Source: Myxococcus sp. CA023
Lineage (GTDB): Bacteria; Myxococcota; Myxococcia; Myxococcales; Myxococcaceae
DNA length: 64,000 bases
Direction: 5' to 3'
NCBI RefSeq assembly: GCF_010998615.1
Contig: NZ_JAAEAH010000001.1
Span: forward strand, 140,929 to 204,928
Positions 31,614 through 41,300 of this stretch are shown one piece after another; positions within the stretch are counted from its first letter, which is position 1; each line of letters opens with the position of its first letter. The position numbers were made by a program, and so were the translations under genes. The notes below the pieces were generated by a model. The model ran no database searches, was not told the origin of the DNA, and worked only from the letters and a program-made list of their open reading frames with translations.

Positions 31614-32813
31614 ATGCGCGATGCGTTTCTGGGTGGAGGTCGTCCGAAGCCGCGGGGCCTGTGGCGGTATGCCCTGGGCGTGATGGGGCTGGGCGCGGGC
31701 GTGGGTGCCCTCCTCACGTGGACGACGACGGACGGCCTCCAGTCTTTCGGTGCGCGTGCGGATGGGGCGCGCCTGGAGCGGATGAAGGCATCGTCGCGTT
31801 ACCAGGCCGGCATCTTCATCAACACCGCCGGTGCCAGGCTGCCGCAGAATGGGCCGGACTGGGGCACGTTGAAGGAGATGCTCTTCGGCACCCAGCAGCG
31901 TACGCCGCCGTCCGCGCTGCCCATGGAACGGGACGTGGCCGCGGCGCTGGCGAAGCAGCCGGAGAGCGGCCTGCGTGTGACGTGGCTGGGTCACTCCACG
32001 CTGCTGGTGGAGATTGACGGCTTCCGCATCCTCACGGACCCCATCTGGGGCGAGCGCGCGTCGCCGTCCACCATTGCTGGGCCCAAGCGGTTCCATCCGC
32101 CTCCGCTTCCGCTGGACGCGCTGCCGGACGTGGACGCGGTGCTGCTGTCGCATGACCACTACGACCACCTGGACATGCCCACCATCCGGGCGATGGTGCC
32201 GCGTCAGGTGAAGTTCTACGCACCGCTGGGCGTGGGGGCGCACCTGGAGAAGTGGGGCGTTCCGGCGGAGCGCGTGGTGGAGCTGGACTGGTGGCAGGAG
32301 GTGTCGTTGGGGGAGGGGGAGGGCCGCCTGCGCATGGTGGCCACGCCTGCGCAGCACTTCTCCGGCCGGGGCCTGACGGACCGCAACAGCACGTCCTGGA
32401 CGTCGTGGACGCTGCTGGGCTCGCAGCATCGGGTCTTCTTCAGCGGGGACACGGGCCTGACGGAGGAGTTCGCGGAGGTGGGCCGCCGCTTCGGTCCGTT
32501 CGACGTCACCATGTTCGAGGTGGGCGCCTTCCATCCGTCCTGGGGAAGCATTCACCTGGGGCCGCAGCAGGCGCTGAAGGCGCATGAGATGGTGCGGGGG
32601 CGCACCTTGCTGCCCATCCACTGGGGGACGTTCAATCTGGCGCTGCACGCCTGGGACGCGCCCGCGAACGAGCTGGCGGCCGAGGCACGCGAGCGGGGCG
32701 TGAGTCTGCTCACGCCCGTCCTGGGCCGCCCCGTGGAGCCGACGCGGGAGCGTGCGGACACGGCGTGGTGGAGCACGGTACAGACGGCGGCGGTCGCTGG
32801 CGACGCGCCTTGA
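31614..32813 (+). CDS. Metallo-beta-lactamase-fold hydrolase (NAPE-PLD/UlaG-like)
   Basis: The 399-residue protein has an N-terminal transmembrane or signal anchor (about 14-36, ALGVMGLGAGVGALLTW), then an MBL fold. VTWLGHSTLLVEIDGFRILT, DPIWGERASP, LLSHDHYDHLDMPT (metal site HDHxDH), ATPAQHFSGRG, FFSGDTGLTEEF and LLPIHWGTFNLALHAW are the metal and fold motifs of the NAPE-PLD/RomA group, which includes phospholipase-D-like enzymes and lipoproteins of uncertain role. The ATG at 31614 gives the anchor directly; an upstream start at 31587 is possible. Substrate unknown. Confidence 0.8.
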   Translation: MRDAFLGGGRPKPRGLWRYALGVMGLGAGVGALLTWTTTDGLQSFGARADGARLERMKASSRYQAGIFINTAGARLPQNGPDWGTLKEMLFGTQQRTPPSALPMERDVAAALAKQPESGLRVTWLGHSTLLVEIDGFRILTDPIWGERASPSTIAGPKRFHPPPLPLDALPDVDAVLLSHDHYDHLDMPTIRAMVPRQVKFYAPLGVGAHLEKWGVPAERVVELDWWQEVSLGEGEGRLRMVATPAQHFSGRGLTDRNSTSWTSWTLLGSQHRVFFSGDTGLTEEFAEVGRRFGPFDVTMFEVGAFHPSWGSIHLGPQQALKAHEMVRGRTLLPIHWGTFNLALHAWDAPANELAAEARERGVSLLTPVLGRPVEPTRERADTAWWSTVQTAAVAGDAP

Positions 32814-32933
32814 TGAGGACGTGAGCGGTCTCTTCGGGCGACAGGTGGGCGGCCTTGAGGAAAAGGACCGCACCTTCCGCGCTGTCGCGGTGGACGCACC
32901 TGCTGCCTCCTCGCGCACCGCGCTTGCGTTTAG

Positions 32934-32965
32934 TTAACCAAATGGTTATTTTCCCATTTGGTTAA
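32934..32965 (+). promoter_or_regulatory. Palindromic operator of the ArsR gene
   Basis: TTAACCAAATGG at 32934-32945 and CCATTTGGTTAA at 32954-32965 form a perfect 12-bp inverted repeat with an 8-base T-rich spacer. It ends seven bases before the ATG of the ArsR-family gene and stands out as AT-rich in GC-rich DNA. It is the likely binding site of the regulator, giving autorepression of the two-gene operon. Confidence 0.8.
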
Positions 32966-32972
32966 TTTCGCC

Positions 32973-33362
32973 ATGTCGATCGACCCGCTCAGCGCCACTT
33001 TTGCCGCACTCGCCGACCCGACCCGGCGCGCGATCCTCGCGCGGCTCTCGAAGGGTGAAACCTCCGTCACGGAGCTCGCGCAGCCTTTCGAAATGAGCCT
33101 CCCTGCCGTGACGAAGCACCTCAAGGTGCTCGAGCGCGCAGGGCTGATTACGCGGAGCCGCGAAGCGCAGTGGCGACCCTGCCGACTCGCGCCGAAGCCG
33201 CTGAAGGACGCGAACGCCTGGCTCGAGCACTACCGCGAATTCTGGGAGGGCAGCTTCGACCGGCTCGAGGACTACCTCGCCGACCTCCAGGGGCAGAAGC
33301 GCCCGGCGCGCGCCCGCAAAGTTCCAACCCCGAAGAAGCCCAAACGAGGAGCACGCACATGA
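32973..33362 (+). CDS. ArsR-family winged-helix repressor
   Basis: The 129-residue protein begins MSIDPLSATFAALADPTRRA and contains ILARLSKGETSVTELAQPFE, the helix-turn-helix MSLPAVTKHLKVLERAGLI and REAQWRPCRLAPKPL, the usual pattern of the SdpR-like ArsR subfamily that is paired with an SRPBCC protein. It has no CxC metal site in the recognition helix, so it probably does not sense metals. A basic tail (RARKVPTPKKPKRGART) follows. The end overlaps the next gene by ATGA. Confidence 0.9.
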   Translation: MSIDPLSATFAALADPTRRAILARLSKGETSVTELAQPFEMSLPAVTKHLKVLERAGLITRSREAQWRPCRLAPKPLKDANAWLEHYREFWEGSFDRLEDYLADLQGQKRPARARKVPTPKKPKRGART

Positions 33363-33826
33363 ATGCAGCGCTCGACCTCAACGAACTCGCGAAGCGGCAG
33401 CTGGAAATCTCGCGGGTGATCAGCGCCCCGCGCGCGCTGGTCTTTCATGCGTTCACCGACGCGGAGATGATTTCCAACTGGTGGGGGCCGAACGGCTTCC
33501 GCACGACGACGGTGAGCAAAGATGTGCGTCCGGGTGGCGCGTGGAAGTTCACCATGCACGGGCCCGATGGCACCGACTTCCCGAACCACATCGTCTACAC
33601 GAAGGTCGTCCCCAACGAGCGGCTCGAGTGGGAACACGGCTCGAAGGAGGGCGAGGTGCTGTTCAAGGCAGTCGTCACCTTCAAGGATGAGGCGGGAAAG
33701 ACGCGCGTCACGTTGCAGCACACGATGCCCACCGTCGAAGCGCGCGAGCAGGCGGCGAAGTACGCAATCGAAGGTGGCAATCAGACGCTCGCGCGACTCG
33801 AGCAGCACCTCGCGACGCAGCAGTAG
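33359..33826 (+). CDS. SRPBCC (AHSA1-type) protein
   Basis: The 155-residue protein has the START-like AHSA1 pattern: ISRVISAPRALVFHAFTDAE at the start, MISNWWGPNGF, GGAWKFTMHGPDG, FKAVVTFKDEAGKTRVTLQH and the closing helix EQAAKYAIEGGNQTLARLEQ. The fold encloses a hydrophobic cavity for a small ligand. Its ATG overlaps the ArsR stop, so translation is coupled. Such ArsR-SRPBCC pairs are common, but their ligand is generally unknown. Confidence 0.9.
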   Translation: MNAALDLNELAKRQLEISRVISAPRALVFHAFTDAEMISNWWGPNGFRTTTVSKDVRPGGAWKFTMHGPDGTDFPNHIVYTKVVPNERLEWEHGSKEGEVLFKAVVTFKDEAGKTRVTLQHTMPTVEAREQAAKYAIEGGNQTLARLEQHLATQQ

Positions 33827-33836
33827 TCGCTTGTCG

Positions 33837-33968
33837 CTACGGCACCGTGCGCGCGAGTGCCCACGTCAGCGCGGCTTCGAGCTCAGTGAGGTGCTCCCGG
33901 AAGTCCCTCCTTTCATGAGTGGAGTGCTTCCGGTTGTACTTCGCCGACGAGAATTCCGCGACGGTCAA
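33837..33968 (-). pseudogene. Possible short gene or 3' remnant, minus strand
   Basis: A minus-strand frame with high G/C at third positions ends at a TAG (33837-33839). It encodes AEFSSAKYNRKHSTHERRDF then REHLTELEAALTWALARTVP. Only a TTG start (33968) is available and no ribosome binding site is seen, so it is probably the end of a lost gene. I do not recognise it. The rest of the 332-base gap 33827-34158 holds nothing clear. Confidence 0.35.
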
Positions 33969-34158
33969 GCGTTGTGGAAATCAAGGTCCCAGGCGCGACT
34001 TCCACCCCACTTGAGCAGGGCCGCACCCTGACAACCACGTCCTGGTCATCCGGTGGTCGCGTATGACGTCTCTGTCATGCTTCGACAGGAATACAAGGTG
34101 TGCAGACTGTGCGCTGAAGTGTCTGTCGTTGGGTATGAGACGTGCAGTGCGGCCGGGC

Positions 34159-34860
34159 ATGATTCGAACGGTCCTCGTAGCGGTGCTCCTGTTCGCAGGC
34201 ACCGGGAAGGCTCAAGGCGTGGAGGCCGCGTCGGTGCCGCAGGCCCCTCGCGCGGAGCGTGCCGGGCTGGCCATCTGGACGGCCTCCGTCATGGATTGGA
34301 GCCTGCTTCTGGTGGGGCCCATCCTGGGCGTGGGCCTCAATGTCGCGCTGCCAGTGGGCATGAACGTGCCTTTGACGGAGACAACGGATGGCGTTTTCGA
34401 ACTCCGGCCCATGCTGGCGCGCAAGAGGTGCACCAACTTCCACGGGGACGCGATGCCTCGTTGCGGCACCCTGCAAGCCCTTCGGGCCACGGTGGGCCTG
34501 GCGTGGACGCCCTGGCCGGGCGAGCGGGGCGATGGCTTCTTCATCCAGCCCAAGCTGAGTGGCATGGTGACGCATCAGAGCGTGCGTGGGACGGAAATCC
34601 CAGTGACGGCGGAGGGCACGAGGATGGAGACGGGCGGACAGGTCTCCCTCGGGTTCGACGTGGGGTACCGGAAGACGTCCCGCCGCTCGCGTTCTTTCCT
34701 GGCTCCGGTGATCGGCGTTGGCGTGGGCTATAGCTGGAACCAGCAGCGCGGGCGGGTCGACCCGGGATGGCTCTTTGCCCGGGAGCAGGCACGTGGCTGG
34801 AAAGACAAGTTCGTCGTGGACCTGAACCTGGACCTCTTGCGGTTCGGGGCCACGTTCTGA
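34159..34860 (+). CDS. Exported protein of unknown function, probably beta-barrel
   Basis: The 233-residue protein starts MIRTVLVAVLLFAGTGKAQG, a signal peptide. The mature part contains repeated amphipathic strands: LLLVGPILGVGLNVALPVGM, LRATVGLAWTPWPGERGDGF, FIQPKLSGMVTHQSV, GGQVSLGFDVGYRKT and APVIGVGVGYSWNQQRG, and ends in LDLLRFGATF with the terminal Phe usual for outer-membrane proteins. An ATG at 34135 would add eight residues (MRRAVRPG). I recognise no family. Confidence 0.6.
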   Translation: MIRTVLVAVLLFAGTGKAQGVEAASVPQAPRAERAGLAIWTASVMDWSLLLVGPILGVGLNVALPVGMNVPLTETTDGVFELRPMLARKRCTNFHGDAMPRCGTLQALRATVGLAWTPWPGERGDGFFIQPKLSGMVTHQSVRGTEIPVTAEGTRMETGGQVSLGFDVGYRKTSRRSRSFLAPVIGVGVGYSWNQQRGRVDPGWLFAREQARGWKDKFVVDLNLDLLRFGATF

Positions 34861-34878
34861 CGACCGCAGGGGGCTGCG

Positions 34879-34947
34879 TCAGTCGGCGTCGTCTGTGATG
34901 TCGAAGTGCAGCACGTCTTCGCGCGTGGCCCGTTGCGGCAGGTGAAG
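34879..34947 (-). pseudogene. Possible C-terminal remnant of a lost gene
   Basis: The minus strand ends a frame with LHLPQRATREDVLHFDITDD and AD followed by TGA at 34881-34879. The last 14 codons use G or C at the third position almost throughout, but codons further upstream do not, and the frame has no start before a stop near 35060. It may be the tail of a decayed gene. The rest of 34861-35113 shows no gene. Confidence 0.25.
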
Positions 34948-35113
34948 TCCATGCCCGGCGTGAATTTGCACTGGGAAAGCAGTCGCCCGTGTCCGCGGAG
35001 TAAGGGGTTCCCGAGGGATTGCACCCCCGCACGCTGGCGCCCACAATGCGACGCGTCTGGATTGTCAGATGGAGCATCATTTCCCGTTTTGAGCCCGGAT
35101 CGGGCACGGCCGG

Positions 35114-36646
35114 ATGCGACTCTCACTCACCCATAAAATCACCCTGGCGCCCATCATCGTGGCGCTCCTGTTCGTCCTTCTCTCTCAGGGCTACACCGTG
35201 CCTCGGCTCCAGGAGGCCTTCGAAGCGCAGGGGCGGGAGCTGAGCGGCGCGCTGCCTACGGTGCTCGCCGCCGCGGTGGCGGACGGCATGAAGCGGAGCG
35301 CGCACGACGAGGTCCAGCAGACGCTGGAGGCCGTGGCTCGGCATGGCGGGGCGGCCTACGTCGCCGCGTTCGACGCGGGTGGGACGTTGGTGGGCGTGGC
35401 CGGTGAGAAGGCCCAGATGCTACGGGATGCCCGCGAGCAGTTGAGGTCCTCCGAGGGAGGGCTCGTCCTGCGGGATGGGGACACGGAGCTGCAGGACCTG
35501 GTGGCGCCGGTACCAGGTGACGCCGGCTGGGTCCACGTGGGCTTCGACCGCACCCATGCGCGTGGGCTCGTGGAGGGGGCGCTGGCGAACGTGGGCATCA
35601 CCGTGCTGGTCGCGCTGCTCGTCTTCACCGCGGCGGCCTTCCTGGTCAGCCGCGCCATCGTGTCGCCCCTGAACCAGCTCTCCTCCGCGGTCCGCCATAT
35701 CGCCGAGCGCGGCGACCTGCGGCAGACCATTCGCATCGACTCGGATGACGAGGTGGGGCAGCTCGCGCGGGCCGTGGGCATGCTGGTGGGCAAGCTGAAG
35801 GAGCTGCTGCATCAGCTCCAGTCCTCCACGGAGTTGCTGAGTGACTCGGTGTCGGGGCTGACGGAGTCGGCGGACCAGCAGAATGAGATGGTGACGCGCC
35901 ACGCGGCCGCGCTGCAGGAGACGCAGGTGACGGCGCAGGAGATTCGCCAGACCGCGATGCTGGCGTCGGGCTCCGCGGAGTCCGTCATCCAGGTGGCCGA
36001 GCGCGCCGAGCAACTGAGCCGCACCGGAGAAGAGGCCGTCTCGGCGAGCATCGACGGCATGGAGGAGGTGCGCAACCAGGTGGCGGAGATCGCCGCGCGC
36101 ATCACCGCCCTGGGCGAGCGGACCAGGCAGATCAGCGGCATCACCGAGACGGTGAAGGACCTGGCGGACCAGTCCCACCTGCTGGCCGTCAACGCCGCCA
36201 TCGAAGCGGCGCGCTCCGGGGAGCACGGCAAGGGCTTCGTCGTGGTGGCGAAGGAGATTCGCGCGCTGGCGGACCAGTCCATCCGCGCCACCAACCAGGT
36301 GCGGCGCATCCTCCAGGACATCAATCAGGCCATCATCGGCACGGTGGAGATCACCGTCGAAGGCACCGAGCGCATGGAAGCGGGGCTGACGCAGGTCCGC
36401 ACGTCCGGCGAGACGCTGAAGGAGCTCACCGCCATCGTCGAGGACAGCACCGCGGCGGCGCGGCAGATCGCGCGGACGGTCAGCCAGCAGGCCACGGGAA
36501 TCGAGCAGATCTTCACCGCGGTCAACGAGCTGAACACCCTGATGACGGACACCGTGTCCCGCATCTCCACGACCAGTGACTCCGCCACGTCCCTAAAGAT
36601 GCTCTCCGAGCGCGTCTCCCAGGTTGTCCGCGCCTACAACGTCTGA
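35114..36646 (+). CDS. Methyl-accepting chemotaxis protein
   Basis: The 510-residue receptor has TM1 at about 10-26, a small periplasmic sensor domain (about 30-155), TM2 at about 157-178, a HAMP domain (about 180-232, SRAIVSPLNQLSSAVRHIAE) and a cytoplasmic coiled coil. Its signalling tip is DQSHLLAVNAAIEAARSGEH followed by GKGFVVVAKEIRALADQS, the CheA/CheW contact region. The sensor domain is only about 125 residues and has no motif I can name. The protein ends without a CheR-tether pentapeptide. No other che gene lies near it, so it works with a chemosensory system encoded elsewhere. Confidence 0.9.
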   Translation: MRLSLTHKITLAPIIVALLFVLLSQGYTVPRLQEAFEAQGRELSGALPTVLAAAVADGMKRSAHDEVQQTLEAVARHGGAAYVAAFDAGGTLVGVAGEKAQMLRDAREQLRSSEGGLVLRDGDTELQDLVAPVPGDAGWVHVGFDRTHARGLVEGALANVGITVLVALLVFTAAAFLVSRAIVSPLNQLSSAVRHIAERGDLRQTIRIDSDDEVGQLARAVGMLVGKLKELLHQLQSSTELLSDSVSGLTESADQQNEMVTRHAAALQETQVTAQEIRQTAMLASGSAESVIQVAERAEQLSRTGEEAVSASIDGMEEVRNQVAEIAARITALGERTRQISGITETVKDLADQSHLLAVNAAIEAARSGEHGKGFVVVAKEIRALADQSIRATNQVRRILQDINQAIIGTVEITVEGTERMEAGLTQVRTSGETLKELTAIVEDSTAAARQIARTVSQQATGIEQIFTAVNELNTLMTDTVSRISTTSDSATSLKMLSERVSQVVRAYNV

Positions 36647-36682
36647 CGGCGCCACCGGAGAAGCGGTGAGCTTCTTCGACCG

Positions 36683-36778
36683 CTACGACGCGGACTGAGC
36701 GGCCTTCTTCCGTGACGCGTGTTTCGTGGCGCGGGGGCGCTTCGCTGAGGCGCGGCGCCGCTTCGCGCTCAGGTGCAC
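36683..36778 (-). CDS. 31-residue basic, Lys/Arg-rich peptide
   Basis: A GTG-started frame encodes a peptide that begins MHLSAKRRRASAKRPRATKH and ends ASRKKAAQSAS. Twelve of 31 residues are Lys or Arg and there are no acidic residues. GGAG lies seven bases before the start. It starts 25 bases after the stop of the DUF2277 gene on the same strand, so the two are probably co-transcribed. The composition recalls tails of histone-H1-like or ribosomal proteins and suggests nucleic-acid binding (inference). Confidence 0.5.
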   Translation of the reverse strand: MHLSAKRRRASAKRPRATKHASRKKAAQSAS

Positions 36779-36802
36779 CTCATCGCTCCGGCAGACGCGC
36801 AG

Positions 36803-37072
36803 TCAGCGGGACTCCGCCTTCTTGTAGCGCAGGCGCTTCATGGCCTCGAAGCGAGCCCTGTCCTTGGGCGGCGTGGTGGCCACCAGCCCGTCGAGCATGC
36901 GCTTCGAACTCTGGAAGATCTCCTCGACGGCGACCTCGAAGGCGTCGGTGTTCTGCTTCGACGGCGTCCGCGTCCCGGCGATCTTCCGGACGAATTGAAG
37001 CGCCGCCGCGCGGATGTCGGCATCGGTGGCGGGCGGCGCGAAGTTGAACAAGGGCTTGATGTTCCGGCACAT
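36803..37072 (-). CDS. DUF2277 protein
   Basis: The 89-residue protein begins MCRNIKPLFNFAPPATDADI, the invariant start of the DUF2277 family, and continues with AALQFVRKIAGTRTPSKQNT and ATTPPKDRARFEAMKRLRYK. The family is widespread and has no known function. The ATG at 37072 gives the family N-terminus; a GTG six bases upstream is not needed. A small basic peptide gene follows directly. Confidence 0.9.
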   Translation of the reverse strand: MCRNIKPLFNFAPPATDADIRAAALQFVRKIAGTRTPSKQNTDAFEVAVEEIFQSSKRMLDGLVATTPPKDRARFEAMKRLRYKKAESR

Positions 37073-37128
37073 GCCCACAGGCTAGAGCGTGTCAGGAAAA
37101 CAGGCCATGGCCCGCAGCCTCGAAGCGT

Positions 37129-38343
37129 TCAGCGCAGGGTCCCCATGACTTTCAAGAACTGGGCGTGGGCGGCGTTCAGCTCTTCGAGTGCTTCGATGTA
37201 GCCACGGCGCCCATCCAGGGCCTCGCGCCGGATGATGAGCAGTTGCAGCGAGTCCACCTTGCCGGCACGGTAGGCCTCGGTGACGAGGTTCAGGTTCTCC
37301 TGGAGCGCGGCGAGCACCTCGGCGTCGAACAGCTCCGCGGCCGCCTGGGCGGACTGGTACCGACTGAGCGCGAGTTCGACCTCGGCGCGGACGAAGCGTT
37401 CGGTGGCGGCGAGCCGCTGCTGGGCCCTTCGTTCCCTCGCGACGCTCGCGCCTCGCTCGGCCTGGTTTCGGTTGAAGACGGGCAGGTCGATGTTGAGCGT
37501 CCCTTGGATGATGGTGTCGTTCTCCTCCCGGCCGTAGGCCAGGCCCACGCTGGGGCGTGGCAGGGCGTCGCGGCTGGCGAACCGGAGCTCGGCCCGGGCG
37601 GCTTCCCATTCGGCCCGGGCGGCTTTCACATCCTGGCGCTGACTGGAGGCTCGCTCGACGAGCACCGAGAGCGCGGGCTGGGGCGTCACCTCTGTCCGGA
37701 GCGCGTGATCCAGGGTGATGTCCTCGTTGGGGTCCATGCCCAGCAGGAGCTTCAGCTCCGCCAGGGCCTGGAGCCGCAGCCGGGTGGCGCGGACCTTCTC
37801 CTGCTGGGCCCGGCCTCGCTCCACCGTCGCGATGTTCATCTCGATGTGGGAAGCGGCGCCTGCCTCGAGCCGCTCCTTCGCGACCTTGCGCCCTTCCTCC
37901 GCGAGCCCCAGCGCGTCGTCGCTCAGCCGCAGCGATTGTTCGGCCGCCAGCGCCCGGCCGAAGGCCTGACGCACGTCCGCGGCCAGCTCCACCTGGAGGG
38001 ATTCCAGGCGGAACCGGCCGGCCTCCATGGCGGCGCGCGCGGCGTCCTTGCGCGCGCGTCGCTGTCCGAAGATTTCGAGCTGCTGGCTGATGCCCACGTT
38101 GAGTTCAAGCGTGTCTGCCTCATCGCGCAGTCGCGGACCCACGGAGGCCTGGAGCTGCGGATTGCTTTGAAGCGGGAGGTCCGCGCCCTCCCACTGCGCC
38201 CGCGCGGCCGCGGCTTCGGCGCGGCCTTCGATGAGGCGAGGACTGTGTTCGAGCGCGAGCGTGACGGATTGCTCCATCGTCAAGGGGCGGGCGGAGAGGG
38301 CCGGCGCCGAAACGAAGAGGAGCAGGAGGGGCAGGACGCGCAT
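37129..38343 (-). CDS. Outer-membrane channel of the metal RND pump (CzcC/TolC type)
   Basis: The 404-residue protein starts with a signal peptide (MRVLPLLLLFVSAPALSA) and has the outer-membrane efflux domain: long helical coiled coils with repeated features such as LEHSPRLIEGRAEAAAARAQ, EMNIATVERGRAQQEKVRAT and the second repeat VKAARAEWEAARAELRFASR. It should form the trimeric exit duct for the adaptor and pump encoded upstream. Its ATG overlaps the pump gene stop (TGATG). It is shorter than typical CusC/CzcC (about 420-460). Confidence 0.85.
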   Translation of the reverse strand: MRVLPLLLLFVSAPALSARPLTMEQSVTLALEHSPRLIEGRAEAAAARAQWEGADLPLQSNPQLQASVGPRLRDEADTLELNVGISQQLEIFGQRRARKDAARAAMEAGRFRLESLQVELAADVRQAFGRALAAEQSLRLSDDALGLAEEGRKVAKERLEAGAASHIEMNIATVERGRAQQEKVRATRLRLQALAELKLLLGMDPNEDITLDHALRTEVTPQPALSVLVERASSQRQDVKAARAEWEAARAELRFASRDALPRPSVGLAYGREENDTIIQGTLNIDLPVFNRNQAERGASVARERRAQQRLAATERFVRAEVELALSRYQSAQAAAELFDAEVLAALQENLNLVTEAYRAGKVDSLQLLIIRREALDGRRGYIEALEELNAAHAQFLKVMGTLR

Positions 38344-41300
38344 CACGGAGTCCTCGTCATGGGCGTGTCCTTCCCGGCGCCGAAGACCGAGTAGAGGACT
38401 GGGAGCACCACGAGGGTGAGCAGGGTGGACGACAGGACGCCTCCAATGACGACCGTGGCCAGGGGGCGCTGGACCTCCGCGCCGACGCCGGTGTTGAGCG
38501 CCATGGGCACGAAGCCGATGGCGGCCACCGCGGCGGTCATCAGCACGGGCCGCAGCCGGGACACGGCCGCCTGGCGGATGGCTTCGCCCAGGGCCTGGCC
38601 TTGCTCCAGCAAGGCGCGGACCCGTGAGACGAGCACCATGTCCCCCAGGACCGATACGCCGGACAGGGCGATGAAGCCCACGGCGGCGGAGATGGAGAAG
38701 GGCAGGCCCCGCAGCAGAAGCGCGAGCACGCCGCCCACGAGCGCGAAGGGGACGCCCGCGAAGATGCGCACGGCGTCCAGGGCGCGCTGATAGGTGAGGT
38801 AGAGCAGCAGGAAGATGAGTGCCAGCGCGACCGGCACCACGATGAGCAGGCGCGTCTGTGCGCGTTCGAGGTGTTCGAACTGACCGCCGTAGCGGACGTA
38901 GTAGCCCGCGGGCAGCTCCAGCTTCTCGTCGAGTGTGCGGCGGACCTCCGCGACGAAGCCGCCGAGGTCGCGTTCTCGCACGTTGGCCTGGACCACCAGC
39001 CGCCGCTTGCCCCACTCGCGCTGAATGGTGGTGGGGCCGGACGTCTCCTTCATGGTCGTCAGCCGTCCCAGGGGAACGCGCTCGCCGCCGGGCGCTGCCA
39101 CGGGGATGGTGGCGAGCCGCGTGGGCTCCTCGCGGTACTCCTCGGAGAGGCGCACGGCCAGGTCGAAGCGCCGCTCGCCTTCGCGCACCTCGCCGACGAT
39201 GCGCGTGCCCACTGCTTCCACGACGTCGAGGACGGAGCGGGCAGGAATCCCGTAACGGGCCACCGAGGCCCGGTCCACCGTGACTTCCAGCACGGGCTGG
39301 CCCGTCACCTGCTCCACGGTGACGTCGGCGGCACCGGGAATGGCCTTCACCAGGGTCTCCAACTCGCGGGCCTTGGCCTTGAGCACGTCGAGGTCATCCC
39401 CGAAGAGCTTGATGCCGACGTCGCTTCGCACGCCCGCGATCATCTCGTTGACGCGCATTTCAATAGGCTGGAGGAAGGCCATGCGCATGCCTGGGAGGTC
39501 CGCCAGTTCGGCCTTCATCTCGTTCACCAGCTCCTCCTGCGTGGTGGCCCGCTTCCACTGCGCCCGGGGCTTGAGGGTGATGAAGACGTCGGACAGCTCG
39601 ACGCCCATGGGGTCCGTGGCCACCTCCGCGGTGCCGGTCCGGGTCCAGACGCGTCGCACCTCGTCTGGGAACCGGGACAGCAGCACCCGCTCTATCTGGC
39701 TGCCATAGCGGATGGATTCGGAGAGGGAGACCTCCGCCAGGCGCACGGTGTTGATGACGAGCGTGCCTTCGGACAGGCGGGGGACGAACTCGCTGCCGAG
39801 GCGCGTGGCGGCGAGGGTGGCTCCCACGATGAGGAGCACGGCGGCGGTCAGGGTGACACGCGCATGGGCCAGCGCCCATTCGAGGACGGGCCTGTAGATT
39901 CGCTGGAGCCAGCGCATGAGCCGTGGCTCACGGTGCGGGCCGCCGCCTCGCTTCAGCGCGAAGGAGGCCAGTACCGGCATCAGCGTCATGGAGAGCAGCG
40001 CACTGCCCAGGAGCGCGAAGATGACCGTGAGCGCCATGGGGCGGAACAACTTCCCCTCCACGCCTTCGAGGGCGAGGATGGGCAGGTAGACCACCATGAT
40101 GATGAGCTCGCCGAAGAGCGTGGGCTTGCGGACCTCGACGGCGGCATCCCGCACCACCTCCAGCAGGGAGCGTCCGTCCCGGGCCTCGGAGAGTCGCCGC
40201 TCCGCGTTCTCCACCATGATGACGGAGGAGTCGACGACGAGCCCGAAGTCGATGGCGCCCAGCGACATGAGCGTGCCGGCGATGCCGAAGCGCAGCATCG
40301 CGTTGAAGGCGAACAGGAGCGACAGCGGAATGGCCGCCGCCACGATGAGGCCGGCGCGCCAGTTGCCCAGGAAGATGAAGAGCACCGCGATGACGAGCAA
40401 CGCGCCTTCCAGCAGGTTGGTCCGGACGGTGCGCAGCACGTGGTCCACCAACTCGGTGCGCTCATAGACGGGCTCCACGCGCACGTCCTCCGGCAGCGTC
40501 CGCTGGATGTCCTCCAGCCGCTGGGCGAGCGCCTTCGTCACCGTGTGGGAGTTCTCGCCTACCAGCATGAAGCCCAGGCCCAGCACGGCCTCGCCTTCGC
40601 CATCCGCGGTGGTGGCGCCGCGCCGGATTTCATGGCCCACCTCGACGCGCGCCACGTCCCGGATTCGCACGGGGACGCCGTGGTGCGCCGCGATGACCAC
40701 GTCCTCGATGGCGTTGCCGTCCGCGAGCACTCCCACCCCGAGCACGAGCGTCGCCGTGCCGCCCCGCTCGAGCACGCCGCCCCCGACGTTGGCGTTGTTC
40801 TCCTCCAGCGCCCGGTAGATGTCTCCGAGGGACAGGTTGAACTGCTGCAGGCGGCGGGGGTCGACGATGACGTGCCACTGCTTCTCCTCGCCGCCCCAGG
40901 CATTCACCTCCGCCACGCCCGGCACGCTGCGCAGCTGGGGCGCGATGACCCAGTCGTGCAGGGTGCGCAGCGCCTCGAGGCTCTTCGTCCGGCTCTTGAC
41001 GAGATAGTGGAAGACTTCGCCCAGGCCGGTGGCGACGGGCCCGAGCGTCGGGGGCGCGATGCCCGCTGGTAGCTGCACTCGGCTCAGCCGTTCGGACACC
41101 TGCTGCCGCGCGAACCACAGGTCGGTTCCGTCTTCGAACTGGAGGGTGACCTGGGAGAGGCCGAACTTGGAGATGGAGCGCAGCTCGCTGACGCGAGGCA
41201 GGCCCGCGAGCGCCTGCTCCACGGGGACGGTGAGCTGGCGCTCCACTTCGTTGGGCGTGAGCGCCGGTGCGACGGTGTTGACCTGCACTTGCGTGGGCGT

